In this document: piece by piece, positions 1 to 9,076 of the stretch
How the letters are laid out: every line of letters starts with the position of its first letter
How positions within the stretch are numbered: position 1 is the first letter of the stretch
Assembly: GCA_945876035.1 (NCBI GenBank)
Contig: CAMCMU010000010.1
Coordinates: forward strand, 52,622-116,621
Direction: 5' to 3'
Length of the DNA: 64,000 nt
Origin: Schlesneria paludicola DSM 18645
Lineage (GTDB): Bacteria; Planctomycetota; Planctomycetia; Planctomycetales; Planctomycetaceae
The notes under the pieces: model-generated
What the model saw: the letters and a program-made list of their open reading frames with translations, nothing else
Told to the model about the DNA's origin: nothing
Databases searched by the model: none
Position numbers and translations under genes: made by a program

Positions 1-24
1 GGGACAGCTCTGTTCCGGACGCTC

Positions 25-606
25 TCACGGTGCCGGCGGCAAATTCTTGACGGCCAAGCCCAGCATCAGGATCGACAACCCATTGAAGAGCATGTCGATA
101 CCAACGAACATTCCGATCACCACAATCCCGTCTAGCGGCCACTGCTGCCAGATCATGATCCCTAAAGCCAGATTGACAAGGCCATGAAGCACAAGCCAAA
201 TCGAATTGTGAAATCGGATTGTCAGGGCAATAGTAATGCGGAACAGTCCACTGAAAATCAGGAATACCGCGATGAGGAGCGTGAGCGTGATTGCGGTTGC
301 AGCCGGATGAGCAACGACCATGATGCCGACAACGAGAGACAGCAACCCGGCCAGCAGGTCAATGAAAAATCCAGCCCAGCCTCTGGTCGCGACGGCATGA
401 GTGGCTTGAAGCAGACCTCCAACGATCATCAGCCAGCCGAAGAAGACCGTTGTTGCCAGAGTCACGTAGGCTGCTGAGCCGAGTGCCACCGTTCCCAAGA
501 GGGCCAAGACGAAGCCGAGGCTCACAATCCAGCACCACCGCTTGCGGAGTTCGTCGAGTCCGACCAAATGCAAGCTACCGATCGTCAAGACATTCGTGGA
601 TTCCAT
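25..606 (-). CDS. HdeD-like (DUF308) integral membrane protein
   Basis: This 193-residue protein is almost entirely hydrophobic, with about six membrane segments separated by short loops, which matches the size and pattern of the HdeD/DUF308 family. Family members sit in the inner membrane and some are linked to acid resistance, but the biochemical role is not established. The ATG at 604-606 follows a GGGA ribosome-binding site about 9 bases upstream. A C-terminal tail ending in PPAP is short and polar. It stands alone; the next gene on the same strand is the cupin at 1122-1484, more than 500 bases upstream, so it is probably its own transcription unit. I am fairly sure of the family and unsure of the role. 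Confidence 0.8.
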   Translation of the reverse strand: MESTNVLTIGSLHLVGLDELRKRWCWIVSLGFVLALLGTVALGSAAYVTLATTVFFGWLMIVGGLLQATHAVATRGWAGFFIDLLAGLLSLVVGIMVVAHPAATAITLTLLIAVFLIFSGLFRITIALTIRFHNSIWLVLHGLVNLALGIMIWQQWPLDGIVVIGMFVGIDMLFNGLSILMLGLAVKNLPPAP

Positions 607-1121
607 TGGAGTCTTTCCCGGAAGGTTACGACTGAGGAAACGGGCAAACTATCGATGTCAGAGAGCGACCGCCCGTCACGATCAGTTCAGCCTAACAAGT
701 CCGGCTTCGGGCAGATAGACACGGGCACTCGGCAACCGAGAACGAGCCGACACGTTGCCGATAATCTTCGGATCAGCTCCCTCGGAACGGGCGTGTCTGT
801 CGCCGTGGTTCTTTCGGTCCTTTCGAGGGCGGCGGGATCCTGCAGAGGCCCCCTCCAGCCGAGCGGATTGCTCAACACATCGTCCAGCACGACCACAGAC
901 CAAAGCCGCACATCGGTTCCGTCCCGGAGCATCGATCACCGGAGAACAGCACCGAATGCATCAGCACTCTGCGGGAGTCACTCGCCGCAGGAGCCTTTCG
1001 GTGTTTTCGAGCGAGGTCCATTCAGCGAAGAGGAGGGCTCTTCTATCAGGAATTCTGAGCCCGGAATCGCACCCAAAATCTTGGCGGGTCGCGAGTCCTC
1101 CCGTTGTTCGCTCGGATTTCG
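607..1121. other. Intergenic stretch without a recognisable gene
   Basis: About 515 bases lie between the HdeD-like gene and the cupin gene. Open frames exist on both strands but are rich in Arg, Ser and Pro and show no domain, signal peptide or ribosome-binding site that I recognise. I see no clear terminator or repeat. It may be decayed coding sequence. Confidence 0.5.
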
Positions 1122-1484
1122 TCATGAGTCCCGATGAGCGGTTTCCATGGAAAAGGCCGGTCGACAGACGGCAACGTAATCGGCCCCTTCGGTTTCCGGA
1201 GTACTGTATTGAACCCACTCGCCCGGATGAGTCAGGATCGCTTCCCCGGAATGCACATCGAAAACGCCGTCACGATGTGCGACTCGAAGGACTCCTTTCA
1301 AGACGAGCGTGAATTCCTCGAAGTCCGGCGTTTGCCCCGGCTCGATCCAGCCTGCGGGACATTGCAGGTGTGCAATGCTGGTCTCGGTTTGGCCGGAATG
1401 GGTCCGACCGACGTACTCGTCAATCCGAATGGGTTTGTTTGTCACCGCCTCAATACAATTCGGCAGTGGAATGAAAGTCGGCAT
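1122..1484 (-). CDS. Small cupin-domain protein
   Basis: The 120-residue product has the pattern of a single conserved beta-barrel cupin: a glycine/proline-rich turn near residues 45-53 (GWIEPGQTPDFEE), a central strand with LVLKGVLRV, and a second motif with SGEAILTHPGEW near residues 80-92. Cupins of this size often bind a metal or a small ligand, but the usual two-His-Glu triad is not clear here, so the ligand is unknown. The ATG is preceded by a strong GAGGAG ribosome-binding site about 8 bases upstream, which supports this start. It sits alone between decayed stretches. Confidence 0.75.
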   Translation of the reverse strand: MPTFIPLPNCIEAVTNKPIRIDEYVGRTHSGQTETSIAHLQCPAGWIEPGQTPDFEEFTLVLKGVLRVAHRDGVFDVHSGEAILTHPGEWVQYSTPETEGADYVAVCRPAFSMETAHRDS

Positions 1485-1535
1485 AGCGAGGGCTCCTCAT
1501 GTCCGCGTTTATTACGGATCAAATATTTCCAAACG

Positions 1536-1703
1536 ATGATCGTCGTTCACGAGATCACAGGCATCCTCAACGGAACCGTCGGTCAGATGGGAGTCTTGGT
1601 GAATCCAGCTGCCGTGTATCGGTTCGTCGTCGATGTTTCCAAGGATACCAAGACCGATCCCCGCGACGCACGCGTGATTGCTCTCGACAGATACAGGGCT
1701 TAA
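1536..1703 (+). pseudogene. Possible IS110-family transposase fragment
   Basis: The translation reads VLVNPAAVYRF followed by TKTDPRDARVIA. This resembles the block in IS110/IS116/IS902 transposases where a VNPxxV segment is followed by KTDxxDAxVLA. Only about 55 codons remain before a stop and no start or terminal repeat is visible, so this would be an eroded internal fragment. The opposite strand is also open through this stretch, so chance resemblance is possible. Confidence 0.4.
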
Positions 1704-1757
1704 GTCGCGGTAGAAAACTGGGGCGGCGACAAACAGCGTGATTGGCGATAATATTTT

Positions 1758-1830
1758 GAGACAGAAGTCGGATCTTGGCAGAGGCCCATTGACCCTGAGG
1801 CATGGTTGGCCGAAGCGTTTCGAGGCAATC
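1758..1830 (+). pseudogene. Possible fragment of a sigma-54 activator AAA+ domain
   Basis: In one plus-strand frame the translation contains DPEAWLAEAFRGNPFPGNIR. This resembles the PGNxREL block at the C-terminal end of sigma-54 interaction (AAA+) domains, normally followed by a helix starting with ELE. Here the similarity stops right after NIR, which suggests a frameshift or a broken end. It is too short for certainty and is best read as a relic next to the IS110-like fragment. Confidence 0.25.
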
Positions 1831-2223
1831 CTTTTCCGGGCAACATCCGTCCATCGAATGGATTCATGGCCGCCGTTGAATTGCGTCACGGACCATCCCA
1901 ATCGGCGCACCGCTGTTGGAGTTTTAATGCAACTGGGCGTCTCGCGTCCGCACCGCCGCCGCCGGTGATTTGTTCGTCCGGATTCCACAAAAAATTTCAA
2001 TGCGCGCCGTGGTGATCGAGGATCATGCTCCGTCGACCTCTTCTTTTGGCGGAGTAATTTTTGCTTCGCCGACGTCGGATTGTCAGTGATTAAGACAAAG
2101 CATGAGGTGCCGAACGAAACGGTCTAGTCGTGTTTCCAGGGTTCCGCTAGATTCTGCGGACGGTCTTTGGGGAAGGTGTGAATACACAGGCCCTTCCAAG
2201 ACGACTCACGCCACTCGATCAGG

Positions 2224-3291
2224 ATGTTTTGCTTCACCATGCGTGCCCCATCTCGAGTTTGTGTTGTTCCAATGGGAATCCTCCTGTTGGTTGTCTGTGT
2301 CACCAGCCTGTCGGCACAACAACAAGTTGGCAAATCGGCCGTGCGCCCCAAGCCGTCGTCGCCGGCCGCCCCGAATAGCCCACCAGCCCAGCGGCCGGAT
2401 GCGATCCAAGGAGCGGTGAAAGCCGCACCCATGAAAATACCGCGTGTTGACACGAAAATGGATGAACTGGAACCGGTATCAGCGGAGCTACTGCGGGTTT
2501 TGGAAGATTGGGAGCAAAAGTCAGCACAAGTGAAATTGATTCAAGGCAAACATACGCGTGTCGTCTTCAACCACGTTTTCGAATTGGAAAAGCGTTCTGA
2601 AGGCAAATTTTTCTTAGAGACTCCTGACAAGGGGAGAATCGATTTGGTCGGAGTCAAGCCAAAGAAGTCGGAGGAATCCAAAAAAATCGGTAAGGAGAGT
2701 GGCAAGCCGTACCGGATCGATGAAGATCGTCACGAAATGTGGATTTGTAATGGCGAGGAAATCGTGATGGTCAATGGCGACGAAAAAACCTATGAAATAG
2801 CCGCCATCCCAGAAGATCTTCGCGGGACGAACATCGTGAATGGCCCACTTCCGTTTCTTTTCGGAATGAAGTCGGAGGAGGCTCAAAAGCGATTCCAAAT
2901 CACGCTACGCCAAAATAATTCCACCTCCGCAGTCCTTCGCGTTGTGCCTCGACTTCAAAGCGATCGAGACAACTACAAGGAGGCGTATGTGATTCTCGAC
3001 AAGAAAACATATCTCCCCAAAGCGGTGAAGATGATCGATCCCTCCGGCAATCTCGAAACGGAGTACTGGTTTGAAATTCAGGATGTCAACAATCGCTCTC
3101 TCAAGGCCAAATTGGCGGGCATGTTTGGAGATGCGGATCCGTTCCATCCCGATTTAAAGAATAAAGGATACAAGCTTTCTCTGCCGACGGATGCAGGGAA
3201 CGCGATCCATACGGCAGGGGCAAAACAGCCGGCAGGACAATCGGCACCACGACCAACCCCGAATCCAAGTGCTGTGAAATTAAAGAAGTAG
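2224..3291 (+). CDS. Secreted TIGR03009-family protein
   Basis: This product of about 355 residues begins with a hydrophobic signal segment (MGILLLVVCVTSLSAQ) and continues with a proline/alanine-rich linker to about residue 70. The rest is a beta-rich domain that matches what I know of the TIGR03009 family, described from planctomycetes: an N-terminal helix ending in VLEDWEQKSAQVKLIQGKH, then a LolA-like series of strands. The fold is reminiscent of outer-membrane lipoprotein carriers, but function is unknown. The C-terminus is a low-complexity Pro/Lys tail. The first ATG (2224) and the one at 2242 are both possible starts because neither has a well-placed ribosome-binding site. It lies just upstream of the ComEA-like gene on the same strand. 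Confidence 0.8.
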   Translation: MFCFTMRAPSRVCVVPMGILLLVVCVTSLSAQQQVGKSAVRPKPSSPAAPNSPPAQRPDAIQGAVKAAPMKIPRVDTKMDELEPVSAELLRVLEDWEQKSAQVKLIQGKHTRVVFNHVFELEKRSEGKFFLETPDKGRIDLVGVKPKKSEESKKIGKESGKPYRIDEDRHEMWICNGEEIVMVNGDEKTYEIAAIPEDLRGTNIVNGPLPFLFGMKSEEAQKRFQITLRQNNSTSAVLRVVPRLQSDRDNYKEAYVILDKKTYLPKAVKMIDPSGNLETEYWFEIQDVNNRSLKAKLAGMFGDADPFHPDLKNKGYKLSLPTDAGNAIHTAGAKQPAGQSAPRPTPNPSAVKLKK

Positions 3292-3365
3292 GGCGAGCCC
3301 ATGGACAACGGTCTCTGCGGCTCCCATTCGAGCCGATGGCTCCGAATCCAGCAGGAGAGTCGCCC

Positions 3366-3869
3366 ATGTCTGATCCCGATTTTCTCGGCGACGCTGCGGT
3401 GACGATTCCCAAACCCGGAATGACGGTTCCGACCCCGCTTGCGAAGCACGCGTCAGACGGCATAACGCCGACGGCTGTCGGAGACGCAACAGAGGACTCG
3501 GCCTTCGTTTGGCTGCGGCGATCAGATCAGGTCGTTGTCGCGACTCTGCTTGTGGCTTTGATCCTCTTGACGACACTTCATTGGCTGCAGTTGTCTCGTT
3601 GGGGATCCGCTGCGATTGAGGTCCAGAGTCGCGAACCGCGCGAGTACTACTATTCGCTGGATATCAATACCGCGTCGTGGGTCGAATGGGCTCAGCTGGA
3701 GGGGATCGGCGAAAAACTCGCCAAGCGAATCATTGCCGACCGAAACGAATTTGGCGCTTTTCGAAATGCAGACGATGTTCGTCGAGTTCCGGGCATTCAT
3801 CGGAAACAGTTGCAGTCCATGAGACCCTTTTTGCGAGGCGGTATCGAAAGCGCAGGTGTTGTCCGATGA
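3366..3869 (+). CDS. ComEA-like helix-hairpin-helix membrane protein
   Basis: The 167-residue product has a cytoplasmic N-terminal part, one membrane segment around residues 60-80 (VVATLLVALILLTTLHWLQL) and a C-terminal helix-hairpin-helix pair. The second part reads DINTASWVEWAQLEGIGEKL and then VRRVPGIHRKQLQSMRPFL, the classic ComEA pattern of INTA, GIG and PGI turns. ComEA proteins bind double-stranded DNA at the outer face of the membrane for uptake. An AGGAG ribosome-binding site about 11 bases upstream favours the ATG at 3366. The stop overlaps the start of the next gene (ATGA), so the two are translationally coupled. Confidence 0.85.
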   Translation: MSDPDFLGDAAVTIPKPGMTVPTPLAKHASDGITPTAVGDATEDSAFVWLRRSDQVVVATLLVALILLTTLHWLQLSRWGSAAIEVQSREPREYYYSLDINTASWVEWAQLEGIGEKLAKRIIADRNEFGAFRNADDVRRVPGIHRKQLQSMRPFLRGGIESAGVVR

Positions 3870-4600
3870 CATCCCATATCCCTCTTTCCGATACCGTGGA
3901 AATCCGCGTTCCGCTGCAGGGAATCGCTGTTTTTCCAGCAGGATTACCGCGCATCCCCGGTGGCTGGACGGAGCGAGAATGGGTCATTGAAGGGCGTTCA
4001 TTTCGACTGATACTTCCCGCAACGCCCGATGCATTTCTGGATGATGCCGATGTCCATGCCGCGTTTGAGCGTGATGAGTATATGCCGTATTGGGCCTACC
4101 TTTGGCCGGCATCACTGAAAATGGCCGCGACGGTGTTGAGATCGGCTTGGCCGAGGGAAGCGGATGTTTTGGAGCTCGGATGCGGTATCGGAGTGGTTGG
4201 ACTTGCGGGGTTGACCCAGGGACTGAACGTCACATTTAGTGATTACGAACCCGTGGCCGTGGAGCTTGCCGTCATGAATGCTCGCCGAGCGGGTTACTCC
4301 AACGCGCAGGGCTTGGTCTTCGATTGGCGTCAGCCGCCGAATCGAAAGTTCTCGTTAATTTGGGGTTGTGAATTGCTGTATGAGGATCGCAATCATCAGC
4401 CATTGCTGTGCCTCCTTCGGCAATTACTCGCCCCGGAGGGTAAAGTGTGGTTCGTCGATGGTGGGCGTATGCACGCCGAAGCATTTTGGAAGATGATCCC
4501 GACATGGGGACTTTCTTGCCAACTGTTTGACGAAAACTTCCAGACCTTGGCCGCTCCGCGTGTCGGCAAATATCAATTGTTCGAGATCCGGCACGCGTGA
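3866..4600 (+). CDS. Class I SAM-dependent methyltransferase
   Basis: This 244-residue protein has a Rossmann-type methyltransferase core. Motif I is VLELGCGIGVVGL near residue 107, followed by FSDYEP (acidic residue after strand 2) and a post-motif segment FSLIWGCELLYEDRNHQPLL. The layout resembles the Methyltransf_16 / METTL21-like lysine or small-molecule methyltransferases; the substrate cannot be told from sequence. The start ATG overlaps the stop of the ComEA-like gene in an ATGA junction, so the two are expressed together, but a shared function is not obvious. Confidence 0.85.
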   Translation: MTSHIPLSDTVEIRVPLQGIAVFPAGLPRIPGGWTEREWVIEGRSFRLILPATPDAFLDDADVHAAFERDEYMPYWAYLWPASLKMAATVLRSAWPREADVLELGCGIGVVGLAGLTQGLNVTFSDYEPVAVELAVMNARRAGYSNAQGLVFDWRQPPNRKFSLIWGCELLYEDRNHQPLLCLLRQLLAPEGKVWFVDGGRMHAEAFWKMIPTWGLSCQLFDENFQTLAAPRVGKYQLFEIRHA

Positions 4601-4658
4601 TCATTTTTTCGGCAGGTTGTGTGGTCACGCTGAACGTCTGTTGATTGGTGAATAAATC

Positions 4659-5213
4659 TTAGGCAGATTCATTTAACTCAAACAGCGACTGAGTTTTCAC
4701 AACGGCCAATTGATTGGGAAACGTGTGAAACGTGTAAACCAAAATACTGTCCCGCGAAACTTCCGTTTGAATCAGGCTCAGTGCTCCCGGGCTGAAACGG
4801 TTGGTACTGGAGAAGTGAATCGAGAGACTGGGGTGCCGGCAATCCTGAACGAGTTCTTCATGCAGTCGGAGAAACGTTGTCGGACTCAGAATTTCCAAGG
4901 AAGAACTGATACTGTAATGCAGGGCCCGTTTAAAATCTAACGCCTTTGTCGCACAGCCATGTGGCCGATATTCAAACAACCGGTGCTGAGTCGGGAGTGG
5001 CTCTCGGCGATCTGAAAATACTTCTGTCAGCGATTCGGCACCATGACTCAGCACCAGAACATGGCCCGCAGAGCACAATCGTGCCTCCAAAACCATCTTC
5101 GAATTTTTCAGGGAGGCCGACCGCAGACAGAGACACAGTTCTGGATGCAGGCGGCGTGTAAAACCGCTGAGCAGCATGTCGGAAACGGCAGGATGACACG
5201 TCGGCGTGAGCAT
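4659..5213 (-). CDS. DUF2617-family protein
   Basis: The 184-residue protein matches the pattern I know for DUF2617: an early RRLHPELC block, a central GHVLVLSHGAESLTEV, a later LHEELVQD, and a C-terminal TFHTFPNQLAVVKTQSLFEL. Function is unknown. It starts only 20 bases after the stop of the sulfite/nitrite reductase gene and on the same strand, so the two are very probably one operon. No signal peptide or membrane segment is visible, so a cytoplasmic protein is likely. Confidence 0.75.
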   Translation of the reverse strand: MLTPTCHPAVSDMLLSGFTRRLHPELCLCLRSASLKNSKMVLEARLCSAGHVLVLSHGAESLTEVFSDRREPLPTQHRLFEYRPHGCATKALDFKRALHYSISSSLEILSPTTFLRLHEELVQDCRHPSLSIHFSSTNRFSPGALSLIQTEVSRDSILVYTFHTFPNQLAVVKTQSLFELNESA

Positions 5214-5233
5214 TGAATGAGGCCCAGGGGCAA

Positions 5234-6955
5234 TTAAGAGGCATGCTTTTCGAGATCTGCCAAGCCTTTTCGATGACAGAAGTCACCAAAGGCTTCACCG
5301 CGCTGTCGATCCAATTTGTAGTACCTTAATGGCGCGATGAGTGTCGCTGTGATCTCCTCTTGAGGCACAGAATCCTTGTAGATGAAGGCTAGGCGTGTTC
5401 CTTGAGCATTTCCGCCCAAATAGATGGTGTACTTTCCAAAAGCACCACCCACACCCGCTTGTTTTCCGACGAGGCCAATGTCCGGTGTGTACGGTCGTGC
5501 GCAGCCGTTTGGGCAGCCTGTCATGTGGACGGCAATCCGATCGTGTTCGATGCCGAGTTTGGCCATCTCGACTTCCAATGTGTCGATGATCCCGGGAAGC
5601 GTCCGTTCGGCTTCGGTAATTGACAGGCCGCACGTTGGAAAGGCGGGACAGGCGATGGAGTAGCGACGAATCAGGGTCAGTTCGTGCTCCTGTTTGATTC
5701 CATGCTCAACAAGAATTTGCACAATATTGGCTTTGTCCTGTGGGTCGATGTCGCACAGAATGACGGACTGGAGTGCCGTCAATCGGGTCTCCATACCATA
5801 TTTCGAAAGGATCGTTCGAATTCCGGACTTGATGCGTAAGGGGCCTTCATCCTTGATCCGTCCGCATTCGATGTTGATGCCGAGAAATAATTTCCCATCG
5901 CCCTGTTCGTGCCAACCAATGTGGTCGTCCACATCCGTGACATCCACGGGGGACGGATCCGCGAGCACCTGACCTAGGTATTCCTCAACCTTTGCTTTAA
6001 ACCACTCTAGGCCGTGATTGCGGATCGTGTATTTCAAACGCGCAATCTTGCGATCTTCGCGATTTCCGAAATCTCGCTGCACCTTGACAATGGCTTCTGC
6101 AGTATCGACGACCTGATCCGGTTTGACGAAAGCCAATTTCTGGGCGATGGCGACAAAGGTCTTCTCCGCCGAAGGTGTCTTCCCTTGACCACCGCCGACG
6201 AGAACGTTGTACCCGACAATCTTGCCCTCCTCGACCACCGCCAAGAAACCAAGGTCCTGTGTATAAATGTCGATACAATTGTCCTCGGGAAGAGCAATTC
6301 CCGTTTTGAATTTGCGTGGGAGATAGACTGTGCCATAAATCGGCTCATCGATGGGCCTGAAATCGGCAGCGACGTTCTTTGACTCCCCGGAGTCATCGGT
6401 CAACCAAATTTCGTGGTAGGCCGTCGTTCGTGGCTTCAGGCGTTCGGCAATGGAATCGGCCATCGCCTGCATTTCCGCACGAACGGGACTGTTCTTGATT
6501 GGAGCGGGACAGCACATCACGTTTCGCTCGACATCGCCGCAGGCCGCCAGAGTCGTTAACAACGTGTCGTTGATCTCCTTCACGGTTGCTTGCAGGCGAC
6601 TCTTAATGACTCCATGCAATTGGAAACCTTGGCGAGTGGTGACACGCAGTGTTCCGTTCGCCTGCCTGTCGCAAATGTCGAGATGTGCCAGAAACTGACG
6701 GGCAGAAACTTTTCCACCCGGAATGCGCGTTCGCACCATGAAAATATACTGTTTGCCCTTCGCCGTTCCATCGTCGTTCTTGGCCTTACGCACGTCACGA
6801 TCGTCTTGTTGGTAAATCCCGTGGTTTTTGATGAGATGTTCGGAGTCCTTGCCAAATTCATGATCGTGTCGCAGCTCTTCGGCGAGAGTCCCACGCAGTT
6901 GATGGCTCGCCTCTTTGATAATTTCGACGGCGGAACGCTTCGCATTTTCTGACAT
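5234..6955 (-). CDS. Ferredoxin-dependent sulfite/nitrite reductase (siroheme and [4Fe-4S])
   Basis: This protein of about 573 residues has the two-fold repeat of the siroheme reductase family: a ferredoxin-like half with TRQGFQLHGV and a second half with the cluster ligands. Four cysteines bind the [4Fe-4S]-siroheme pair: CPAFPTC near residues 436-442 and CPNGC near 480-484. It catalyses six-electron reduction of sulfite to sulfide or nitrite to ammonium; sequence by eye cannot separate the two. The frame is open farther upstream, but I place the start at 6955 because GGAG lies 8 bases before that ATG and the family normally has about 570 residues. It is followed at 20 bases by the DUF2617 gene. 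Confidence 0.9.
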   Translation of the reverse strand: MSENAKRSAVEIIKEASHQLRGTLAEELRHDHEFGKDSEHLIKNHGIYQQDDRDVRKAKNDDGTAKGKQYIFMVRTRIPGGKVSARQFLAHLDICDRQANGTLRVTTRQGFQLHGVIKSRLQATVKEINDTLLTTLAACGDVERNVMCCPAPIKNSPVRAEMQAMADSIAERLKPRTTAYHEIWLTDDSGESKNVAADFRPIDEPIYGTVYLPRKFKTGIALPEDNCIDIYTQDLGFLAVVEEGKIVGYNVLVGGGQGKTPSAEKTFVAIAQKLAFVKPDQVVDTAEAIVKVQRDFGNREDRKIARLKYTIRNHGLEWFKAKVEEYLGQVLADPSPVDVTDVDDHIGWHEQGDGKLFLGINIECGRIKDEGPLRIKSGIRTILSKYGMETRLTALQSVILCDIDPQDKANIVQILVEHGIKQEHELTLIRRYSIACPAFPTCGLSITEAERTLPGIIDTLEVEMAKLGIEHDRIAVHMTGCPNGCARPYTPDIGLVGKQAGVGGAFGKYTIYLGGNAQGTRLAFIYKDSVPQEEITATLIAPLRYYKLDRQRGEAFGDFCHRKGLADLEKHAS

Positions 6956-7359
6956 CACTTCCACTCCGGTAGCCTGCAACGACATACACTTCGGAAAATC
7001 CACGTCTCCGACGATGTTCCGAAACCACAAACCTTCGCCGACTGTGTTCTTAGAATCATAGCGACTGAGGCTCGGAGGTCGAGTGTTCCTGATCAATAGG
7101 AGCCTCGGGCGCCCGAGGCCATCGATCCACTCACGGGTCGCCAAGCGTTTGGCTGTGGTCTTTCTTGGGGTCGGCCAGATCGAAAGACGATCAAGCATCC
7201 CCGGGACCTCATCGGACACAATCGCCACCATTTGTCACGGTCGAGAAAAAGACGATGACCTCATCGATCCCAATCGAGCTGTCGGAGATTGCTTTGGGTA
7301 CGAAATGAAGCGTGCTTCGTCTCGGAGGGGGCATGGTCCTCGGATCCAAAGAAACGATC

Positions 7360-7397
7360 CAACCGCAGACCTCGTTGGTGCGAGAGATCTGCGGTTG
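7360..7397 (-). terminator. Hairpin, possible terminator
   Basis: A 10-bp outer stem (CAACCGCAGA pairing with TCTGCGGTTG) encloses an inner CTCG/CGAG stem. Read on the minus strand it is followed by a T-rich stretch at 7359-7346. No gene lies directly upstream on that strand, so it may end a transcript I cannot identify. Confidence 0.35.
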
Positions 7398-8056
7398 AAA
7401 TCGAACGGGTGGTGTCGGTCATCAAGCGTGCGAGTGTGTCATTCGGCTGTTCGAGGAGACAAGTGGAGTTGGTCGCTAAATGAATATGAAATCTGTCGTT
7501 CAGGGCCGGGATAGCACGACGACAGCGGGAATCAAAACCGGTTTCACAGAAACGATGCAACCGGCTTTGTCGCGGGTCAGTTCGATGAAGAGCGTCGTCA
7601 TGCTGTCGGTTCCTTGATGAGTCGCACGGGTCGAGCGATTTTGACCCGCAAGCGGCTGCCATGTCTGTTGTGTAGGATTAATTAAGATGTAGAGCAGCTG
7701 GAGTGCCAATCGAATAACTCGTTCGAAAAAATCAACGGAAAAAAACGTTGTGCCGTCGCAAAGTTTTATCAATGATTCGTTTACGTCGCATTAAATCGTG
7801 TGTTCCGCACGGATTCAGAGATCTGCAGGTCGCAGCAGCGCGTTGCCAAAAGACATCAAAAAAGTCACCAACACAGGCGGCTTCTCGCACCGAAACCGTA
7901 TCCCAATCGACTGTTCTGTATGCGCTCGAGTTGGTGTGGTGCATGTTGACAACAGACCACAGGTCCAATGAGACCATCGACAGCCGACAGCGGGTTTGTC
8001 GACGAGTCGGTTCCACGGTCTAGGGCTTGGTGATGGGACTGTTCAAACAACCGGAC

Positions 8057-8083
8057 AGCGGCTCGCCGTTTTGGTGAGCCGCT
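8057..8083. repeat. Stable 11-bp hairpin with 5-base loop
   Basis: AGCGGCTCGCC pairs with GGTGAGCCGCT, with one G-T pair, across the loop GTTTT. No clear T-run follows on either strand. It lies inside the long non-coding stretch. Confidence 0.5.
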
Positions 8084-8734
8084 TGGAGTTGACACGGTGA
8101 CCAATATCGGTGAGCGTTTTGCTGAACGGATCTATTTCCGTGTCACCCCGCTGACGAGCGTCGGGTGGGGCCCGTTGTCCGATCAACCTCAATCGTGAAT
8201 CGCGGCACGTTCGTTCTCCCGGTTGAAACCAGCTTTCGAGGCGATTTTTTCGGCAGCGAAACAATCGTTGGCGTCTTCGTGGGTTGAATCCAACGGGAAA
8301 ATGTCGCAACGGCGTAATACGGCCTTAAACGCAGTTTTTTGCGGGACGACATTCTGCCGCGAAAATAACAACGGCTCGTGAACTCGAAACTCCAGGGCAG
8401 GCCACTTGGCAATTGAGCCGAGTCTTGGGGGTCAACGTGAATTCTCGGCCTGTGTGCGCGGTGTTCGGCGTCTGTTTTTTGGGAAACCTTGCCGATGATT
8501 TCACAACCAGATTGGCCGATCCCGCTCCTCTTCAGTACCAAGAGACCCCGAACGTTCGCTAAACGACGCCGAACGCGATAGCGCTGGCCGATAGTGCTGC
8601 AAAAATTTGGCTGGCCACCCGTCCTCATCGATGCCGTGGCATGCGCGACGCCGAACCATAACGCCTCGACCGCTTCTCCCAGAGGAATCTCGTCCCGTTG
8701 GATTCTCAACACTCCCCACAAGAGGACATGATTG

Positions 8735-9076
8735 ATGGACTCGAACGCTTCTGACCCGGGACTGCCGGCCGCGCAAAACACGCGCCGTGAAGTCCTCCAA
8801 GGAATGGGCGGCGCGCTGCTGTTTGTCCTCACGGCGAGGGGCAATCCAGCGCAAATCTACGCGGCGGCTCGGGCCAGGCGGGACCTTTTTCTCAAGCTGA
8901 ACGAGCTCGAAGGCAAAACGCTGGAGGCGCTCGGCGATACGTTGCTGCCCGGTGCCGCGCACGCCGGCTCCGTCGCCAATGGATACGGGCAAACGCACGA
9001 CGTGATTAACCTTTTTTTTGTGCGGGTTCTGGCCTCTTTCCCACCTCCGGAGCGGTCAAACCTACGTTCACCCTGA
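8735..9076 (+). pseudogene. Fragment of gluconate 2-dehydrogenase subunit 3-like protein
   Basis: About 113 codons begin with a twin-arginine-like start (TRREVLQGMGGALLFVL) and contain LNELEGKTLEALGDTLLPGA, the hallmark of the gluconate 2-dehydrogenase subunit 3 family. These small secreted subunits partner GMC-type or flavin dehydrogenases in the periplasm and are usually 180 to 230 residues. Here the similarity ends after about 90 residues and the frame runs into unrelated sequence, so the gene looks truncated. No partner oxidoreductase gene is present. The second ATG (8735) is taken as start. Confidence 0.55.

Larger units (their letters stand above)
6956..8734. other. Long stretch without a recognisable gene
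   Basis: About 1.8 kb upstream of the reductase gene carries no frame that I can tie to a protein family. Several frames of 60 to 230 codons are open, the longest on the minus strand at 8143-8844, but they are rich in Arg, Ser and Thr and lack domains. Two stable hairpins are present (listed separately). The stretch may hold the reductase promoter region, an unrecognised RNA, or decayed genes. Confidence 0.5.

Noticed and set aside
1512..2000. Minus-strand open frame of 162 codons across the IS110-like fragment
   Set aside because: No family is recognisable; it is mostly a shadow of the plus-strand relics.
8143..8844. Long minus-strand open frame of 233 codons
   Set aside because: It overlaps the dehydrogenase fragment on the other strand, has an Arg/Ser/Thr-rich composition and shows no domain, signal peptide or ribosome-binding site.
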